Part shown: positions 35,288 to 43,241 of the stretch, piece by piece
How positions within the stretch are numbered: position 1 is the stretch's first letter
Layout of the letters: the number at the start of each line of letters is the position of its first letter
DNA from: Roseivirga ehrenbergii
GTDB lineage: Bacteria > Bacteroidota > Bacteroidia > Cytophagales > Cyclobacteriaceae
Assembly: GCF_001593005.1 (NCBI RefSeq)
Contig: NZ_LQZQ01000012.1
Coordinates: 92,195-156,194, forward strand
DNA length: 64,000 nt
Reading direction: 5' to 3'
Position numbers and translations under genes: made by a program
Notes under the pieces: model-generated
Database searches by the model: none
What the model was told of the DNA's origin: nothing
The model's input: only the letters and a program-made list of their open reading frames with translations

Positions 35288-36397
35288 CTAAACCAAAGTC
35301 AACAAATAACCAAGCAATGATCCGCCAACCACGATAAATGCACTGTTCAGTTTTTTAAAAACGAATACGGTGATTAAACTGGCCACGGCAATTACTATGG
35401 TTTCCCAGTTCACAATGGTGTCTTTGCCCATTTCGATACAAACCGCGACAATCACGGCTACTGCAGCAATGTTCACTGCATCCAAGAAAGCAGCAATCAC
35501 TTTCGATTTTCGCATTTTCGGAACCAGAGGGTTCAGTATAGAAACAAAGATGAAAGAGGGCATAAATATACCTACTGTAGCCGCTATGGCACCCCAAAAG
35601 CCTCCCAATTGCCAACCAATAAATGTGGCGGTAGAAAGTACTGGTCCTGGCGTGAATTGACCCACCGCTACCGCATCAATCAACTGTTGTCTGGTGAGTA
35701 GGCCAGTATTTACGAGTTCTGCATCTAAGAAAGCGAACAACACATAACCGCCTCCATAAAGCAATGCGCCAACTTTAAAGAAAGTCCAGAAGATTTTCAT
35801 TGAGCCTAAGGTGGCGGTGATTTGCACTAGAGCGATAGGAGAGAAACTGTTCAGGGTACTTTTTGAATTTCGGATCAGGTGAATGATTAAGCCTAAAGCA
35901 CCACAAGCAAACAGTGCGATGATTTCATTCATGCCCAGTAAACTAGCGGCCAAAGTAAGTGCCCCCAGAATTCCGATTTCTACATTTTTGAGTGCCTTTT
36001 TTCCAAGACGATAAACGGCCGAAATAATGATGGCAATTACCGCTGGCTTAATACCATAAATAAAGGGTTCTACGGAAGGTAGTTGGCCATATTGCTGGTA
36101 GAGCCAAGCAAAGAGCATGGTAATAGCAACGGCAGGAAAAACGAAACAAGCACCGGCTACAATTAAACCTTTCCAGCCTGCGCGTTCATGTCCGCAGTGC
36201 ATGGTCATTTCTGTAGAGTTGGGGCCAGGAATTAGATTAGTGGCACCCACCAAATCCAGAAAATGCTGAGGTGTCATCCATTTTCGCTTCTTCACCACTT
36301 CATCTTCCATCATAGCGATGTGGGCTGCCGGGCCTCCAAAGGCAATACTACCCAGTTTGAAAAACAGCTTAGCGACTTCTTTTAATTCCTTGCTCAT
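35288..36397 (-). CDS. chrA: Chromate transporter of the CHR/ChrA family
   Basis: This 369-residue integral membrane protein has two homologous chromate-transport halves. The first half has FFKLGSIAFGGPAAHIAMM at about 11-29 and NLIPGPNSTEMTMHCGHERA at about 54-73. The second has FFKVGALLYGGGYVLFAFLD at about 206-225 and AVGQFTPGPVLSTATFIGW at about 245-263. The FGGP and PGP motifs are diagnostic. About 10 hydrophobic segments are visible. Characterised members export chromate using the proton gradient; others may move sulfate. No chrB regulator is nearby. The gene follows AraC and repeat copy C on the same strand. Confidence 0.9.
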   Translation of the reverse strand: MSKELKEVAKLFFKLGSIAFGGPAAHIAMMEDEVVKKRKWMTPQHFLDLVGATNLIPGPNSTEMTMHCGHERAGWKGLIVAGACFVFPAVAITMLFAWLYQQYGQLPSVEPFIYGIKPAVIAIIISAVYRLGKKALKNVEIGILGALTLAASLLGMNEIIALFACGALGLIIHLIRNSKSTLNSFSPIALVQITATLGSMKIFWTFFKVGALLYGGGYVLFAFLDAELVNTGLLTRQQLIDAVAVGQFTPGPVLSTATFIGWQLGGFWGAIAATVGIFMPSFIFVSILNPLVPKMRKSKVIAAFLDAVNIAAVAVIVAVCIEMGKDTIVNWETIVIAVASLITVFVFKKLNSAFIVVGGSLLGYLLTLV

Positions 36398-36509
36398 TGC
36401 TCTATGTAATCTAAACTAAAAAACTATCTCTGCTGCAAAAATATACAAGGTATGATTAATAAAATGGTCTATTTGAAAAGGCTGTGGTCTTTTCGACCTG
36501 AGATCAACC

Positions 36510-36589
36510 AACTCTCCAAAAGTTGCTGACCGATAATCATCAGGGGTTAAGTGTTCATCTAAACGATGAATAAGAACTTTTGGAGAGTT
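36510..36589. repeat. 80-bp inverted-repeat element, copy C
   Basis: AACTCTCCAAAAGTT (36510-36524) and AACTTTTGGAGAGTT (36575-36589) are perfect 15-bp inverted arms. Compared with copy B, one C-to-T change on the left is matched by a G-to-A change on the right, which preserves pairing. Read on the minus strand the interior contains TTATTCATCGTTTAGATGAA, similar to copy D. It lies downstream of the AraC gene. Confidence 0.85.
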
Positions 36590-36630
36590 TGCTTAATGTT
36601 GATTTTAAAGCACTTTTAATCTCAATAGGT

Positions 36631-37452
36631 TTAGAGCAATTCTTTACGGAAAGCATTGGGTGTTAATTCAGTATGCCTTTTAAAGTATTTGGTGAAGTGT
36701 GAATTGTCTTTAAAATCGAGTTTATGCGAAATTTCATTTACGGTAAGGTCCGTGTAGAGCAATAGACGTTTGGCTTCACTAACAATGTGTTCTGAAATAA
36801 TTTCAGTAGCCGATTGATGGGCTTCTTTCCTGCAAATGGCGTTCAGGTTCTGAGGCGTAGTATGCAAGAGTTTTGCATAGTGCGCTACCTTATTCGTCAA
36901 TTGGTTTTCTTGGTTGAGCAACTCTTTAAAATGCTGAAAGTCACTGATCTTATTACTTTCGCTAGCTTTTTCTGCTTTGGCCGACAATAGTAGTTTACCC
37001 AAAATGGCTTTGAGCAGTCCGTCCACAACCGGCTTTTGACTGTAGCCGTTTTCTTGGTATTCCTGATTAAGAATTTCGAAGAGCGGCTCCAACGATTGAG
37101 CATTGGGGTAGAGGCAAGGGTAGGCGCTTAATTTGGCCAGCAGTTGTTTGATTTCCTTGTCCAAACAGTTATCGATGTACTGTTTTTTGATGATTAGCAC
37201 ATAGCCCGATGGTTCCGTTTCAATATTCCAAAAGTGGATTTGCTCTTTGCGCACCGTAAAAACAATGGGCGGAACAATGTCAAATTTTTGCGTGTCTGTG
37301 GTGTGCGTGCCTGAACCTTCCGTAAGAAAGATAATCTCGAAATAACTGTTGTGTTTGTGCGGGGTGGTTTTGCGGATGTTCTTCCTGAAAGGAGATATCT
37401 TAATGCTGTCGATGGGCGCAGTCTTGTCCTTTATTTCGAGTTGTGTAGTCAT
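36631..37452 (-). CDS. AraC-family transcription regulator
   Basis: This 273-residue protein has an N-terminal cupin-like sensor (HKHNSYFEIIFLTEGSGTHT at about 32-51) and a C-terminal pair of AraC helix-turn-helix motifs at about 185-270 (AKLLHTTPQNLNAICRKEAH, VNEISHKLDFKDNSHFTKYF). The effector is unknown. It follows the DUF3703 gene by only 6 bp, which itself follows the adenine methylase, so it could be the last gene of an R-M-DUF3703-AraC transcript. Repeat copy C lies just downstream. Confidence 0.88.
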   Translation of the reverse strand: MTTQLEIKDKTAPIDSIKISPFRKNIRKTTPHKHNSYFEIIFLTEGSGTHTTDTQKFDIVPPIVFTVRKEQIHFWNIETEPSGYVLIIKKQYIDNCLDKEIKQLLAKLSAYPCLYPNAQSLEPLFEILNQEYQENGYSQKPVVDGLLKAILGKLLLSAKAEKASESNKISDFQHFKELLNQENQLTNKVAHYAKLLHTTPQNLNAICRKEAHQSATEIISEHIVSEAKRLLLYTDLTVNEISHKLDFKDNSHFTKYFKRHTELTPNAFRKELL

Positions 37453-37458
37453 TGCTGT

Positions 37459-37836
37459 TTATGCCGTTTCAACTCCAGCTTTAATAAAAATATCCTGAAT
37501 GTCTTTTTCTATGGGGAAGGGTTTCATGGGTGGAACATTAGCGCCACCGGGATTTCCCAGAGGCACTTTACCCACAAACGACTTTACGCCTCCCACCAAC
37601 AAACGAGGGATTTGCCCAATCACTTCTTTTCCGCTTTTAATCCGAAACCCAAACTGAATCATTTTCCAATGCACGAAAGTATGCGCAAAGGGATACCGCT
37701 GGCCAATAATATGCGCCCTTTCCAAATGCGCCCAAGCCTTGGTTAAATCACCAGCTTTATACGCCATAGCATATGCCTGTAATTCCGCTTTAAAATAGGG
37801 TGTAAGGGTTTTAGGAAGGGTGGTGTGGAGGTTCAT
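37459..37836 (-). CDS. DUF3703 family protein
   Basis: From ATG 37836 this is 125 residues matching the DUF3703 pattern. A helical YFKAELQAYAMAYKAGDLTK segment comes first, then AWAHLERAHIIGQRYPFAHT, HWKMIQFGFRIKSGKEVIGQ and VPLGNPGGANVPPMKPFPI. The family is uncharacterised. The frame extends to 37860, which would overlap the methylase stop; ATG 37836 gives the family-like MNLHTTLPKTL start. Position between the methylase and an AraC regulator is unusual for a restriction system and may reflect insertion of the R-M genes upstream of an older pair. Confidence 0.82.
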   Translation of the reverse strand: MNLHTTLPKTLTPYFKAELQAYAMAYKAGDLTKAWAHLERAHIIGQRYPFAHTFVHWKMIQFGFRIKSGKEVIGQIPRLLVGGVKSFVGKVPLGNPGGANVPPMKPFPIEKDIQDIFIKAGVETA

Positions 37837-37843
37837 AGCTATT

Positions 37844-38722
37844 TCAATTCCACCAATCAAAATTGTCTGAAATTATGAGTTCATTTTTTTGAATATGATG
37901 TGTTGTCTTCATTGGAATCGTTCTGAAATCAAGATTGTGTTTGAGTGCAAGTGTTCGAATTTCTTCTGTATCATCATATGTGAGCATAAACTTACCTTTA
38001 AGTTGGGAAGCCAGAGCAAAAAGAGCATCATGGTTGATGTCAAAATGAGTGTATAGTCTCTTTCCAGCGGCTTTGTAAGGTGGATCTATGAAAGAATAGG
38101 CATCTTTCTGATTTTTGAATTTTTTCAGCTCTTCAAAAGCATCGCCAGTTATGAAGCGCATTTTTTCTTTTACATACCCAATCCCCTTGATTCTATCATG
38201 TAATGTTTTAGGATACCAACGAGACTTAATTCCTTTTCCATTTTCCCCGTTCTTTATTAGCCCTGAACCTTTTGTGATAATACCTCCGTGGAAAATACGG
38301 TTTTTGAGTATTGTGCTAAATGCTTGTTCCTGAATGCTTTTACTCTTTTTCTCAAGAATTTTATTTGCATTTTCAGAAGTAAGATCAAACGAATAAATTT
38401 TATCAGCCAACCAATCGTGATCTCCATTTATAATTACTTCCCATACAGCGGCTACCTCTGGGTCAAGCTCAACCATTACTATACTGCCTGCCAATTTTTC
38501 AAAAGCTGCGGTTACACTAACTATTCCACCACCCGCGAAAGGCTCAATTAAAGTTTTGGAATTATCAGAAGATTGTTTGAGCCATTTTCTGACTACGGGG
38601 ATTAACCATGTTTTACCTCCGGGGTATCTAAATGGACTTCTTTGGGGCACAGAGGCCACGTTTACAACCTTCTGGGTTGATCTTTTGCGATTAGTCTCAA
38701 AAATAGCTAGTTGACCATTCAT
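37844..38722 (-). CDS. D12-class N6-adenine DNA methyltransferase
   Basis: This 292-residue protein has the Dam/D12-class layout. FRYPGGKTWLIP at 31-42 is the FxYxGGK SAM motif, EPFAGGGIVSVT at 60-71 is motif I, and FIDPPYKAAG with catalytic DPPY at 213-216 is motif IV. These enzymes transfer a methyl group to the N6 of adenine in a specific site. Its ATG lies 1 nt after the stop of the NotI-like endonuclease, so it is almost certainly the cognate protective methylase, translated from the same message. The recognition sequence must then contain adenine if it protects that site. The site cannot be deduced from sequence. Confidence 0.92.
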   Translation of the reverse strand: MNGQLAIFETNRKRSTQKVVNVASVPQRSPFRYPGGKTWLIPVVRKWLKQSSDNSKTLIEPFAGGGIVSVTAAFEKLAGSIVMVELDPEVAAVWEVIINGDHDWLADKIYSFDLTSENANKILEKKSKSIQEQAFSTILKNRIFHGGIITKGSGLIKNGENGKGIKSRWYPKTLHDRIKGIGYVKEKMRFITGDAFEELKKFKNQKDAYSFIDPPYKAAGKRLYTHFDINHDALFALASQLKGKFMLTYDDTEEIRTLALKHNLDFRTIPMKTTHHIQKNELIISDNFDWWN

Positions 38723-38723
38723 T

Positions 38724-39611
38724 TTAATTACTGATTATATCTGTTAATGATGGAGCATCAGGTGAGTTTTTGTCTAAGTGTTCATCAAGACGGCTCTGTA
38801 AAATATTGATGAAATTTGTGACATCTCCTGGCTCGGGCGTGGTTACCCTTAGAAGTGCAGGCTCAAATTCTGTATAAACTGTCTTTGTTAAGACTAAATT
38901 ATTTTGATTTTGTTCTTCATTGAACTCTAGGTCATATAGAAACCAAGCGATGTCAGCTTTCTCCTTTGTAGTGGTAGGGAGTGAGGGGAGAGTCTCAAAA
39001 AAAGATTTCTGAAGAGCTACGGTTTGTTTTCTCTTCCATGATTGAAAAATACCTCCTTTGTACAACATTTGAGGTATAAGCCGCTTACGTGAAGAGGATA
39101 AATAGTCAGGTTTTGGGTAATTATATCCTGTCGGCCATTCAAAATCTTTAGATGGGTTCTTAATATACTCCTCGAAGGGATTTCTTAAGTTACCAGAAAT
39201 ATAAACACCCTGGACTTCGAGAGAAGCAAAATTTATAAGTTGCCCCTTTTCGTTATACTGTACTAATACAAAGTCAATATTGCCTGCTGACTGACCATTT
39301 TTATCAACTAGTTTAATTTCAGATATAGAAGTCCATGTGGCTTGCAATCCAAAGGCAAACTCGGCAGCCTTTTCTATTATAAGCCAATCCTCTCTGAACC
39401 TTGTTGGGCAAGTTATTACCGACACCCCATTGTGCCATACACTACATACTCCCAAAGGATTGTTAGCCTTGTCTTTGGTACAGTTGGGTACTTTGTTGTT
39501 GAAGGGACAAAGTTTTTGCTTTCGGTAACGTTGAGCCTTTGATCCATCATTTTTAATGGGAAAGCCAAATACTTCGCCTAATGGACTTTTCTGATCATTT
39601 TTTTTCAACAT
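38724..39611 (-). CDS. NotI-family type II restriction endonuclease
   Basis: From ATG 39611 this is 295 residues. PLGEVFGFP near the start and four Cys at 35, 44, 56 and 68 (LCPFNN, VPNCTK, LGVCSVW, ITCPTRF) match the NotI family, in which four Cys bind an iron atom. D113 (NIDFVLV) and E132-x-Q134 (SLEVQG) match the variant PD-(D/E)xK active site of NotI, which uses Asp-Glu-Gln. It is shorter than NotI (383 residues). The frame opens with a TTG at 39617; ATG 39611 is likelier. The gene is upstream of its methylase, so expression order needs control; a palindrome upstream may provide it. The cut site is unknown. Confidence 0.85.
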   Translation of the reverse strand: MLKKNDQKSPLGEVFGFPIKNDGSKAQRYRKQKLCPFNNKVPNCTKDKANNPLGVCSVWHNGVSVITCPTRFREDWLIIEKAAEFAFGLQATWTSISEIKLVDKNGQSAGNIDFVLVQYNEKGQLINFASLEVQGVYISGNLRNPFEEYIKNPSKDFEWPTGYNYPKPDYLSSSRKRLIPQMLYKGGIFQSWKRKQTVALQKSFFETLPSLPTTTKEKADIAWFLYDLEFNEEQNQNNLVLTKTVYTEFEPALLRVTTPEPGDVTNFINILQSRLDEHLDKNSPDAPSLTDIISN

Positions 39612-39614
39612 ATA

Positions 39615-39650
39615 CAAAGATAGATATTTCTATCGGCCGTTAGAAATATC
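39615..39650 (-). promoter_or_regulatory. Palindromic operator and -7 element of the restriction-modification operon
   Basis: GATATTTCTA (39623-39632) and TAGAAATATC (39641-39650) are perfect 10-bp arms around TCGGCCGT, whose core CGGCCG is itself a palindrome. The whole 28 bp is symmetrical apart from one T/T pair. Immediately downstream on the minus strand is TATCTTTG (39622-39615), a perfect -7 element, only 3 nt before ATG 39611. Operator function is inferred. Confidence 0.6.
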
Positions 39651-39696
39651 GTAAATGATTTTTATATAACCAATATCTGTATTTAGCTAAGTATTA

Positions 39697-40527
39697 TCAA
39701 TTATCCTGCCCGCTCGCCAACTTCGCCAACAACTCCTTCACCACCTTAGCCGCTACCATGGCGGTAGCGCCATTGAGGTCTCTGTCGGGGTTGTATTCTA
39801 CTACATCGCAGCCTACAATGTTGAGGTTGAGGTTTTGAATCATGGTCAGTACTTCGCGGGTAGAAAAGCCTCCCGGTTCGTGATGCGATACCCCGGGTGC
39901 AAAAGCAGGGTCGAGTACATCCATATCAAAGGAAAGGTAAACGGGGCCTTCGATCTCAAATTTCATATCGGCTTTCCAATCCTTCATCTGGATCATATGC
40001 ACATTGAACCTCTCGGCTTGGGTCTTTTGGTGCCTGTTTAAGGTACGAATGCCCACTTGAGTCAGGTGTTGGGCAAAACCGCCTTCCATAATTCTAGCAA
40101 AAGGACAAGCATGAGAATATCGGTTGCCGTCCAGTTCGTCATATAAATCGGCATGAGCATCGAAATGGAGAATGCTGAGTTTGGGGTGCTTCTTGGTCAA
40201 TGCCTTCATCACAGGGAAAGTAATGGAATGATCGCCACCCAAAGAAAAAGGGAGGGCGCCTTGTGCGAGCACTTCGTCAATGCGCTGTTCAATGTCTGTG
40301 TATTGGCTTAGTTTAGCATTTCCGCACCAAGCCAGTTTTGGATGCTCGTTAAGGTCGGTCAGGTTTTCGGTAAAGTAATTGGCCGAATCGGATTCTAATG
40401 CCTGAATGATTAGCTCAGGCGCTTTGGCTGGGCCTTGAAGAAAAGAAGAGTTTTGATCAAAAGGCAAACCGATCAAAGCAATTTGACCTGGCTTTAATTG
40501 ATTTACAGGGGTTCGTAGAATTGACAT
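39697..40527 (-). CDS. Agmatinase/arginase-family ureohydrolase
   Basis: This 276-residue manganese ureohydrolase starts at ATG 40527 (the frame reaches a GTG at 40542 inside a hairpin). Metal ligands are in GGDHSITFPVMKAL, LHFDAHADLYDE and SFDMDVLDPAFAPGVSHHEP. The family hydrolyses agmatine, arginine, formiminoglutamate or guanidino acids; agmatinase-like is the best general call, and substrate loops do not decide it by eye. It is downstream of glnS on the same strand but separated by 222 bp and a terminator-like hairpin that ends right before its start codon. Confidence 0.85.
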   Translation of the reverse strand: MSILRTPVNQLKPGQIALIGLPFDQNSSFLQGPAKAPELIIQALESDSANYFTENLTDLNEHPKLAWCGNAKLSQYTDIEQRIDEVLAQGALPFSLGGDHSITFPVMKALTKKHPKLSILHFDAHADLYDELDGNRYSHACPFARIMEGGFAQHLTQVGIRTLNRHQKTQAERFNVHMIQMKDWKADMKFEIEGPVYLSFDMDVLDPAFAPGVSHHEPGGFSTREVLTMIQNLNLNIVGCDVVEYNPDRDLNGATAMVAAKVVKELLAKLASGQDN

Positions 40528-40530
40528 ACA

Positions 40531-40564
40531 CAAAAAAAGCACGATAATCTGAATATCGTGCTTT
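40531..40564 (-). terminator. Terminator hairpin directly before the ureohydrolase start
   Basis: On the minus strand AAAAGCACGATA and TATCGTGCTTTT form a 12-bp stem with a 6-nt loop, followed by a run of T residues and then the ATG at 40527. It is about 190 bp after the glnS stop. It may end glnS transcription, or control read-through into the ureohydrolase gene. Confidence 0.7.
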
Positions 40565-40600
40565 TGTGTCTGTTTTTCGGAAGAACTCTTGTCAAACCTT

Positions 40601-40622
40601 AGATCCTTCGTACCTCAGGATG
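40601..40622. repeat. Short palindromic repeat-like sequence
   Basis: AGATCCTTCGTACCTCAGGATG contains ATCCT and AGGAT as inverted ends. Similar ATCCTTCG...CAGGAT words are, as I recall, dispersed in many Bacteroidota genomes; only this one copy is seen in the window. Function unknown. Confidence 0.35.
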
Positions 40623-40749
40623 AAAAACTATAAAACAGTTTTTAATTGAAAGGTAATCAGTTTAGACTCAAGTAAAGAATGCAGTTTGAACCTAATTCCG
40701 ATAAGTCAATCGTCTAAAATCTAATGTCTACTGCCTATCCTCTAACAGT

Positions 40750-42417
40750 CTACTTCGCCCAATTATCCCTCAGTGTAATTGTTCGGTTAAAGACTTTCTT
40801 TTCTGGAGTAGAATCTCTGTCTACCACAAAGTAGCCTTGTCTCTCGAACTGGAAGATATCGCCTGCTTGTGCATCTTTAATAGAAGGCTCAAGCATGGCA
40901 TTTTCAACTACTGTCAGCGAATCAGGATTGATATGATTCAAGAAATCATCGTCAATGCTGTTCAGGTTTTCGGTACGGAAAAGTCTGTCGTATAAACGCA
41001 AAGTCGCTGGTACAGCGTGAGGTACTGAAACCCAACCCAAAGTTCCTTTCACCTTTTTGCCGCTGGTATCGTTGCCGCTACGTGTTTCAGGATCGTAAGT
41101 ACAATGAATTTCGGTAATGTTGCCATCAGCATCTTTTTCAAAGCCTGTGCATTTTACAATGTAACCGTATTTCAAACGCACCTCTCTGTCGGGGCCTAAG
41201 CCAAAGAATTTCTTAGGCGAAGGCGGTTCCTCCATAAAGTCTTTACTTTCAATATAAATCTCGCGAGTAAAAGGCATTTCGCGCGTTCCAGCTGTGTCGT
41301 CTTCAGGGTTATTGATGGCTTGCATCATTTCCGTTTTGTCTGCTGGCCAGTTGGTAATCACCATTTTTAGTGGCTTCTGAATTCCAAAAACACGGTTGGC
41401 TTTTTTGTTTAAATCTTCGCGGATGCTGTGTTCCAAAAGGGCTACATCGGTAATGCCATCTCTTCGGGCTACACCCACTTTTTTTACAAAGTTTTTGATC
41501 GATTCTGGGGTATAACCTCTTCTTCTAAAACCAGAAATGGTGGGCATTCTTGGGTCATCCCAGCCCGTTACATGCTTTTCTTCTACCAATTGTAAAAGCT
41601 TGCGCTTGCTCACGATGGTATAGCTTAAGTTCAGTCTTGCAAACTCTGTTTGGTTAGAAGGGAAAATCTCCAATTCTTGAATGAACCAATCGTACAATGG
41701 CTTATGATCTCTGAATTCAAGCGTACAAAGGCTGTAAGTAACATGTTCAATCGAATCGGATTGGCCATGTGCGAAATCGTAATTAGGGTAAATGCACCAA
41801 GCATCACCTGTATTGTGGTGGGTTACTTTTTTAATTCTATAAATGATAGGGTCGCGCATGTGCATGTTGGGCGAACCCATATCTATTTTAGCACGTAATA
41901 CATGGCTTCCTGCATCGAACTCACCATTTTTCATGCGTTCGAATAAATCAAGGTTTTCTTCAACCGAACGATCGCGGAAAGGACTTTTTATACCTGGAAT
42001 GGTAGGGTTGGTTTTACCCGCTGCAATTTCTTCAGCCGACTGATCGTCTACATAGGCTTTTCCTTTTTTGATCAGCTTTACGGCAAATTCATAAAGCGTA
42101 TCGAAGTAATTTGAAGTATAACGTGCCTCGTCCGACCAAGTATAGCCCAACCATTTAATATCTTCTTTTATCGAGTTGACGTATTCTTCACTTTCCTTTT
42201 CAGGGTTAGTGTCGTCAAAACGGAGGTTACAGCTGCCATTGTATTTTTCGGCAAGGCCAAAATTCAATACAATCGATTTGGCGTGGCCAATGTGGAGGTA
42301 ACCGTTGGGCTCAGGAGGAAAACGCGTTTGGACGAATGAGTTTTTTCCTGATTTTAGATCATTCTCAATCATTTGCTCAATAAAGTTGAGCGACTCTTTT
42401 GGGTCCTTTTCACTCAT
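40750..42417 (-). CDS. glnS: Glutaminyl-tRNA synthetase
   Basis: From ATG 42417 this class I synthetase has 555 residues and charges tRNA-Gln directly. RFPPEPNGYLHIGHAKSI at about 32-49 carries the HIGH motif, and YTIVSKRKLLQLV at about 253-265 carries the KMSKS-like motif (VSKRK). The C-terminal half contains the anticodon-binding beta barrels (TREIYIESKDFMEEPP, FNRTITLRDNWAK). The length is as in bacterial GlnRS without a YqeY extension. A TTG at 42447 extends the frame but adds no family-like residues. Repeat copy D lies 86 bp upstream. Confidence 0.97.
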   Translation of the reverse strand: MSEKDPKESLNFIEQMIENDLKSGKNSFVQTRFPPEPNGYLHIGHAKSIVLNFGLAEKYNGSCNLRFDDTNPEKESEEYVNSIKEDIKWLGYTWSDEARYTSNYFDTLYEFAVKLIKKGKAYVDDQSAEEIAAGKTNPTIPGIKSPFRDRSVEENLDLFERMKNGEFDAGSHVLRAKIDMGSPNMHMRDPIIYRIKKVTHHNTGDAWCIYPNYDFAHGQSDSIEHVTYSLCTLEFRDHKPLYDWFIQELEIFPSNQTEFARLNLSYTIVSKRKLLQLVEEKHVTGWDDPRMPTISGFRRRGYTPESIKNFVKKVGVARRDGITDVALLEHSIREDLNKKANRVFGIQKPLKMVITNWPADKTEMMQAINNPEDDTAGTREMPFTREIYIESKDFMEEPPSPKKFFGLGPDREVRLKYGYIVKCTGFEKDADGNITEIHCTYDPETRSGNDTSGKKVKGTLGWVSVPHAVPATLRLYDRLFRTENLNSIDDDFLNHINPDSLTVVENAMLEPSIKDAQAGDIFQFERQGYFVVDRDSTPEKKVFNRTITLRDNWAK

Positions 42418-42502
42418 TTTTCCTGTATTCAAAAGTTTAAAGTGCAAGTTTAGTAAAAAGCATTCAGAAGGGATTGAAAAATCAGCTTATCCTTTCTTAA
42501 AA

Positions 42503-42583
42503 AACCCTCCAAAAGTTCTCATTCATTGTTCAGATGAATTCAATAACTCCTTATACAACAGGTACCTCAACTTTTGGAGGACT
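42503..42583. repeat. 81-bp inverted-repeat element, copy D
   Basis: AACCCTCCAAAAGTT (42503-42517) pairs with AACTTTTGGAGG (42569-42580); the last three positions of the right arm have decayed. The 51-bp interior begins CTCATTCATTGTTCAGATGA, matching the minus-strand interior of copy C. It lies upstream of glnS, unlike the other copies, which lie near gene 3' ends. Confidence 0.8.
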
Positions 42584-42631
42584 CTCTTATTCAGCGTGAG
42601 TCTCTGACTTACAGGAGATTGGCTTGAAAAT

Positions 42632-42687
42632 CGTGGATAAGCCGGTGTATAACCCTGTGGATAACGAGGCGGGAAAGTTGTTGGAAA
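42632..42687 (-). other. Phased DnaA-box-like array (candidate replication-origin element)
   Basis: Read on the minus strand there are TTATCCACG (42632-42640), TTATACACC (42644-42652) and TTATCCACA (42656-42664), the last a perfect DnaA box. Their starts are exactly 12 bp apart. A weaker TTTCCAACA lies at 42679-42687, about two further steps on. No protein-coding gene covers the array. Another perfect box is inside the carbonic anhydrase gene at 43370-43378. Origin function is a hypothesis. Confidence 0.45.
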
Positions 42688-43156
42688 CTAATGAGTTACA
42701 AAGTTTGAGCGTAAATTTAGGAAGAGTATCTTAGATATATCAAGTGAGGGATAAAAGTCAGAAACTAGTTTTCAGTCTCTCTTCGGGGGAAGCCCGGAAA
42801 AAATGTACGCGAAAGGGTTATTCTTGAAAAAGATGATCTGAGACAGTCAGCTTAACTGATGGAAAATGCGAGAGCATACACCAAAGTCCAATTCAGAAGC
42901 GAGCGCATTTGGGTGTGTGAGCAGAAATTGGAAAAGGTACAGGGTTTACCCTTATCTTTTCGGCTTGGTTCTTTCTTAGACTGAACCTTATAAAAAGACT
43001 GCAAAGCTGCGTTAAACTGTCTTAGCACTAGGTGCTGGCAACGGACGAAGCTGAAGAAGACAGCATTTTTTGTTTATAGCTTGGGCCAATAAATGAAGAA
43101 CAAAGGCTTGAACAGTAACTTGATGTTGTGAAATGGCCACGGCCTTTTCATGGCAA

Positions 43157-43191
43157 GTGGGGGCGAATCTTCGTCCCCCGCTTTTGTTTTT
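43157..43191 (+). terminator. GC-rich intrinsic terminator in the gene-free region
   Basis: GTGGGGGCGAA and TTCGTCCCCCGC form a stem of about 11 bp with one bulged T and a 2-nt loop, followed by TTTTGTTTTT. It points along the plus strand, where no coding gene precedes it. Confidence 0.7.
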
Positions 43192-43217
43192 GGGGGTATT
43201 TGTAAAAATACAGATCA

Positions 43218-43241
43218 AGACCGCTGCCAGGCGGTCTTTTT
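43218..43241 (+). terminator. Second intrinsic terminator in the gene-free region
   Basis: AGACCGC and GCGGTCT form a perfect 7-bp stem with a 6-nt loop and a following T-tract. It works on the plus strand; in the minus direction there is no U-tract for the carbonic anhydrase gene. Confidence 0.7.

Noticed and set aside
43012..43218. Minus-strand open frame of 68 codons in the gene-free region
   Set aside because: Its composition is mixed, it has no family-like motif, and it overlaps three hairpins that look like plus-strand terminators.
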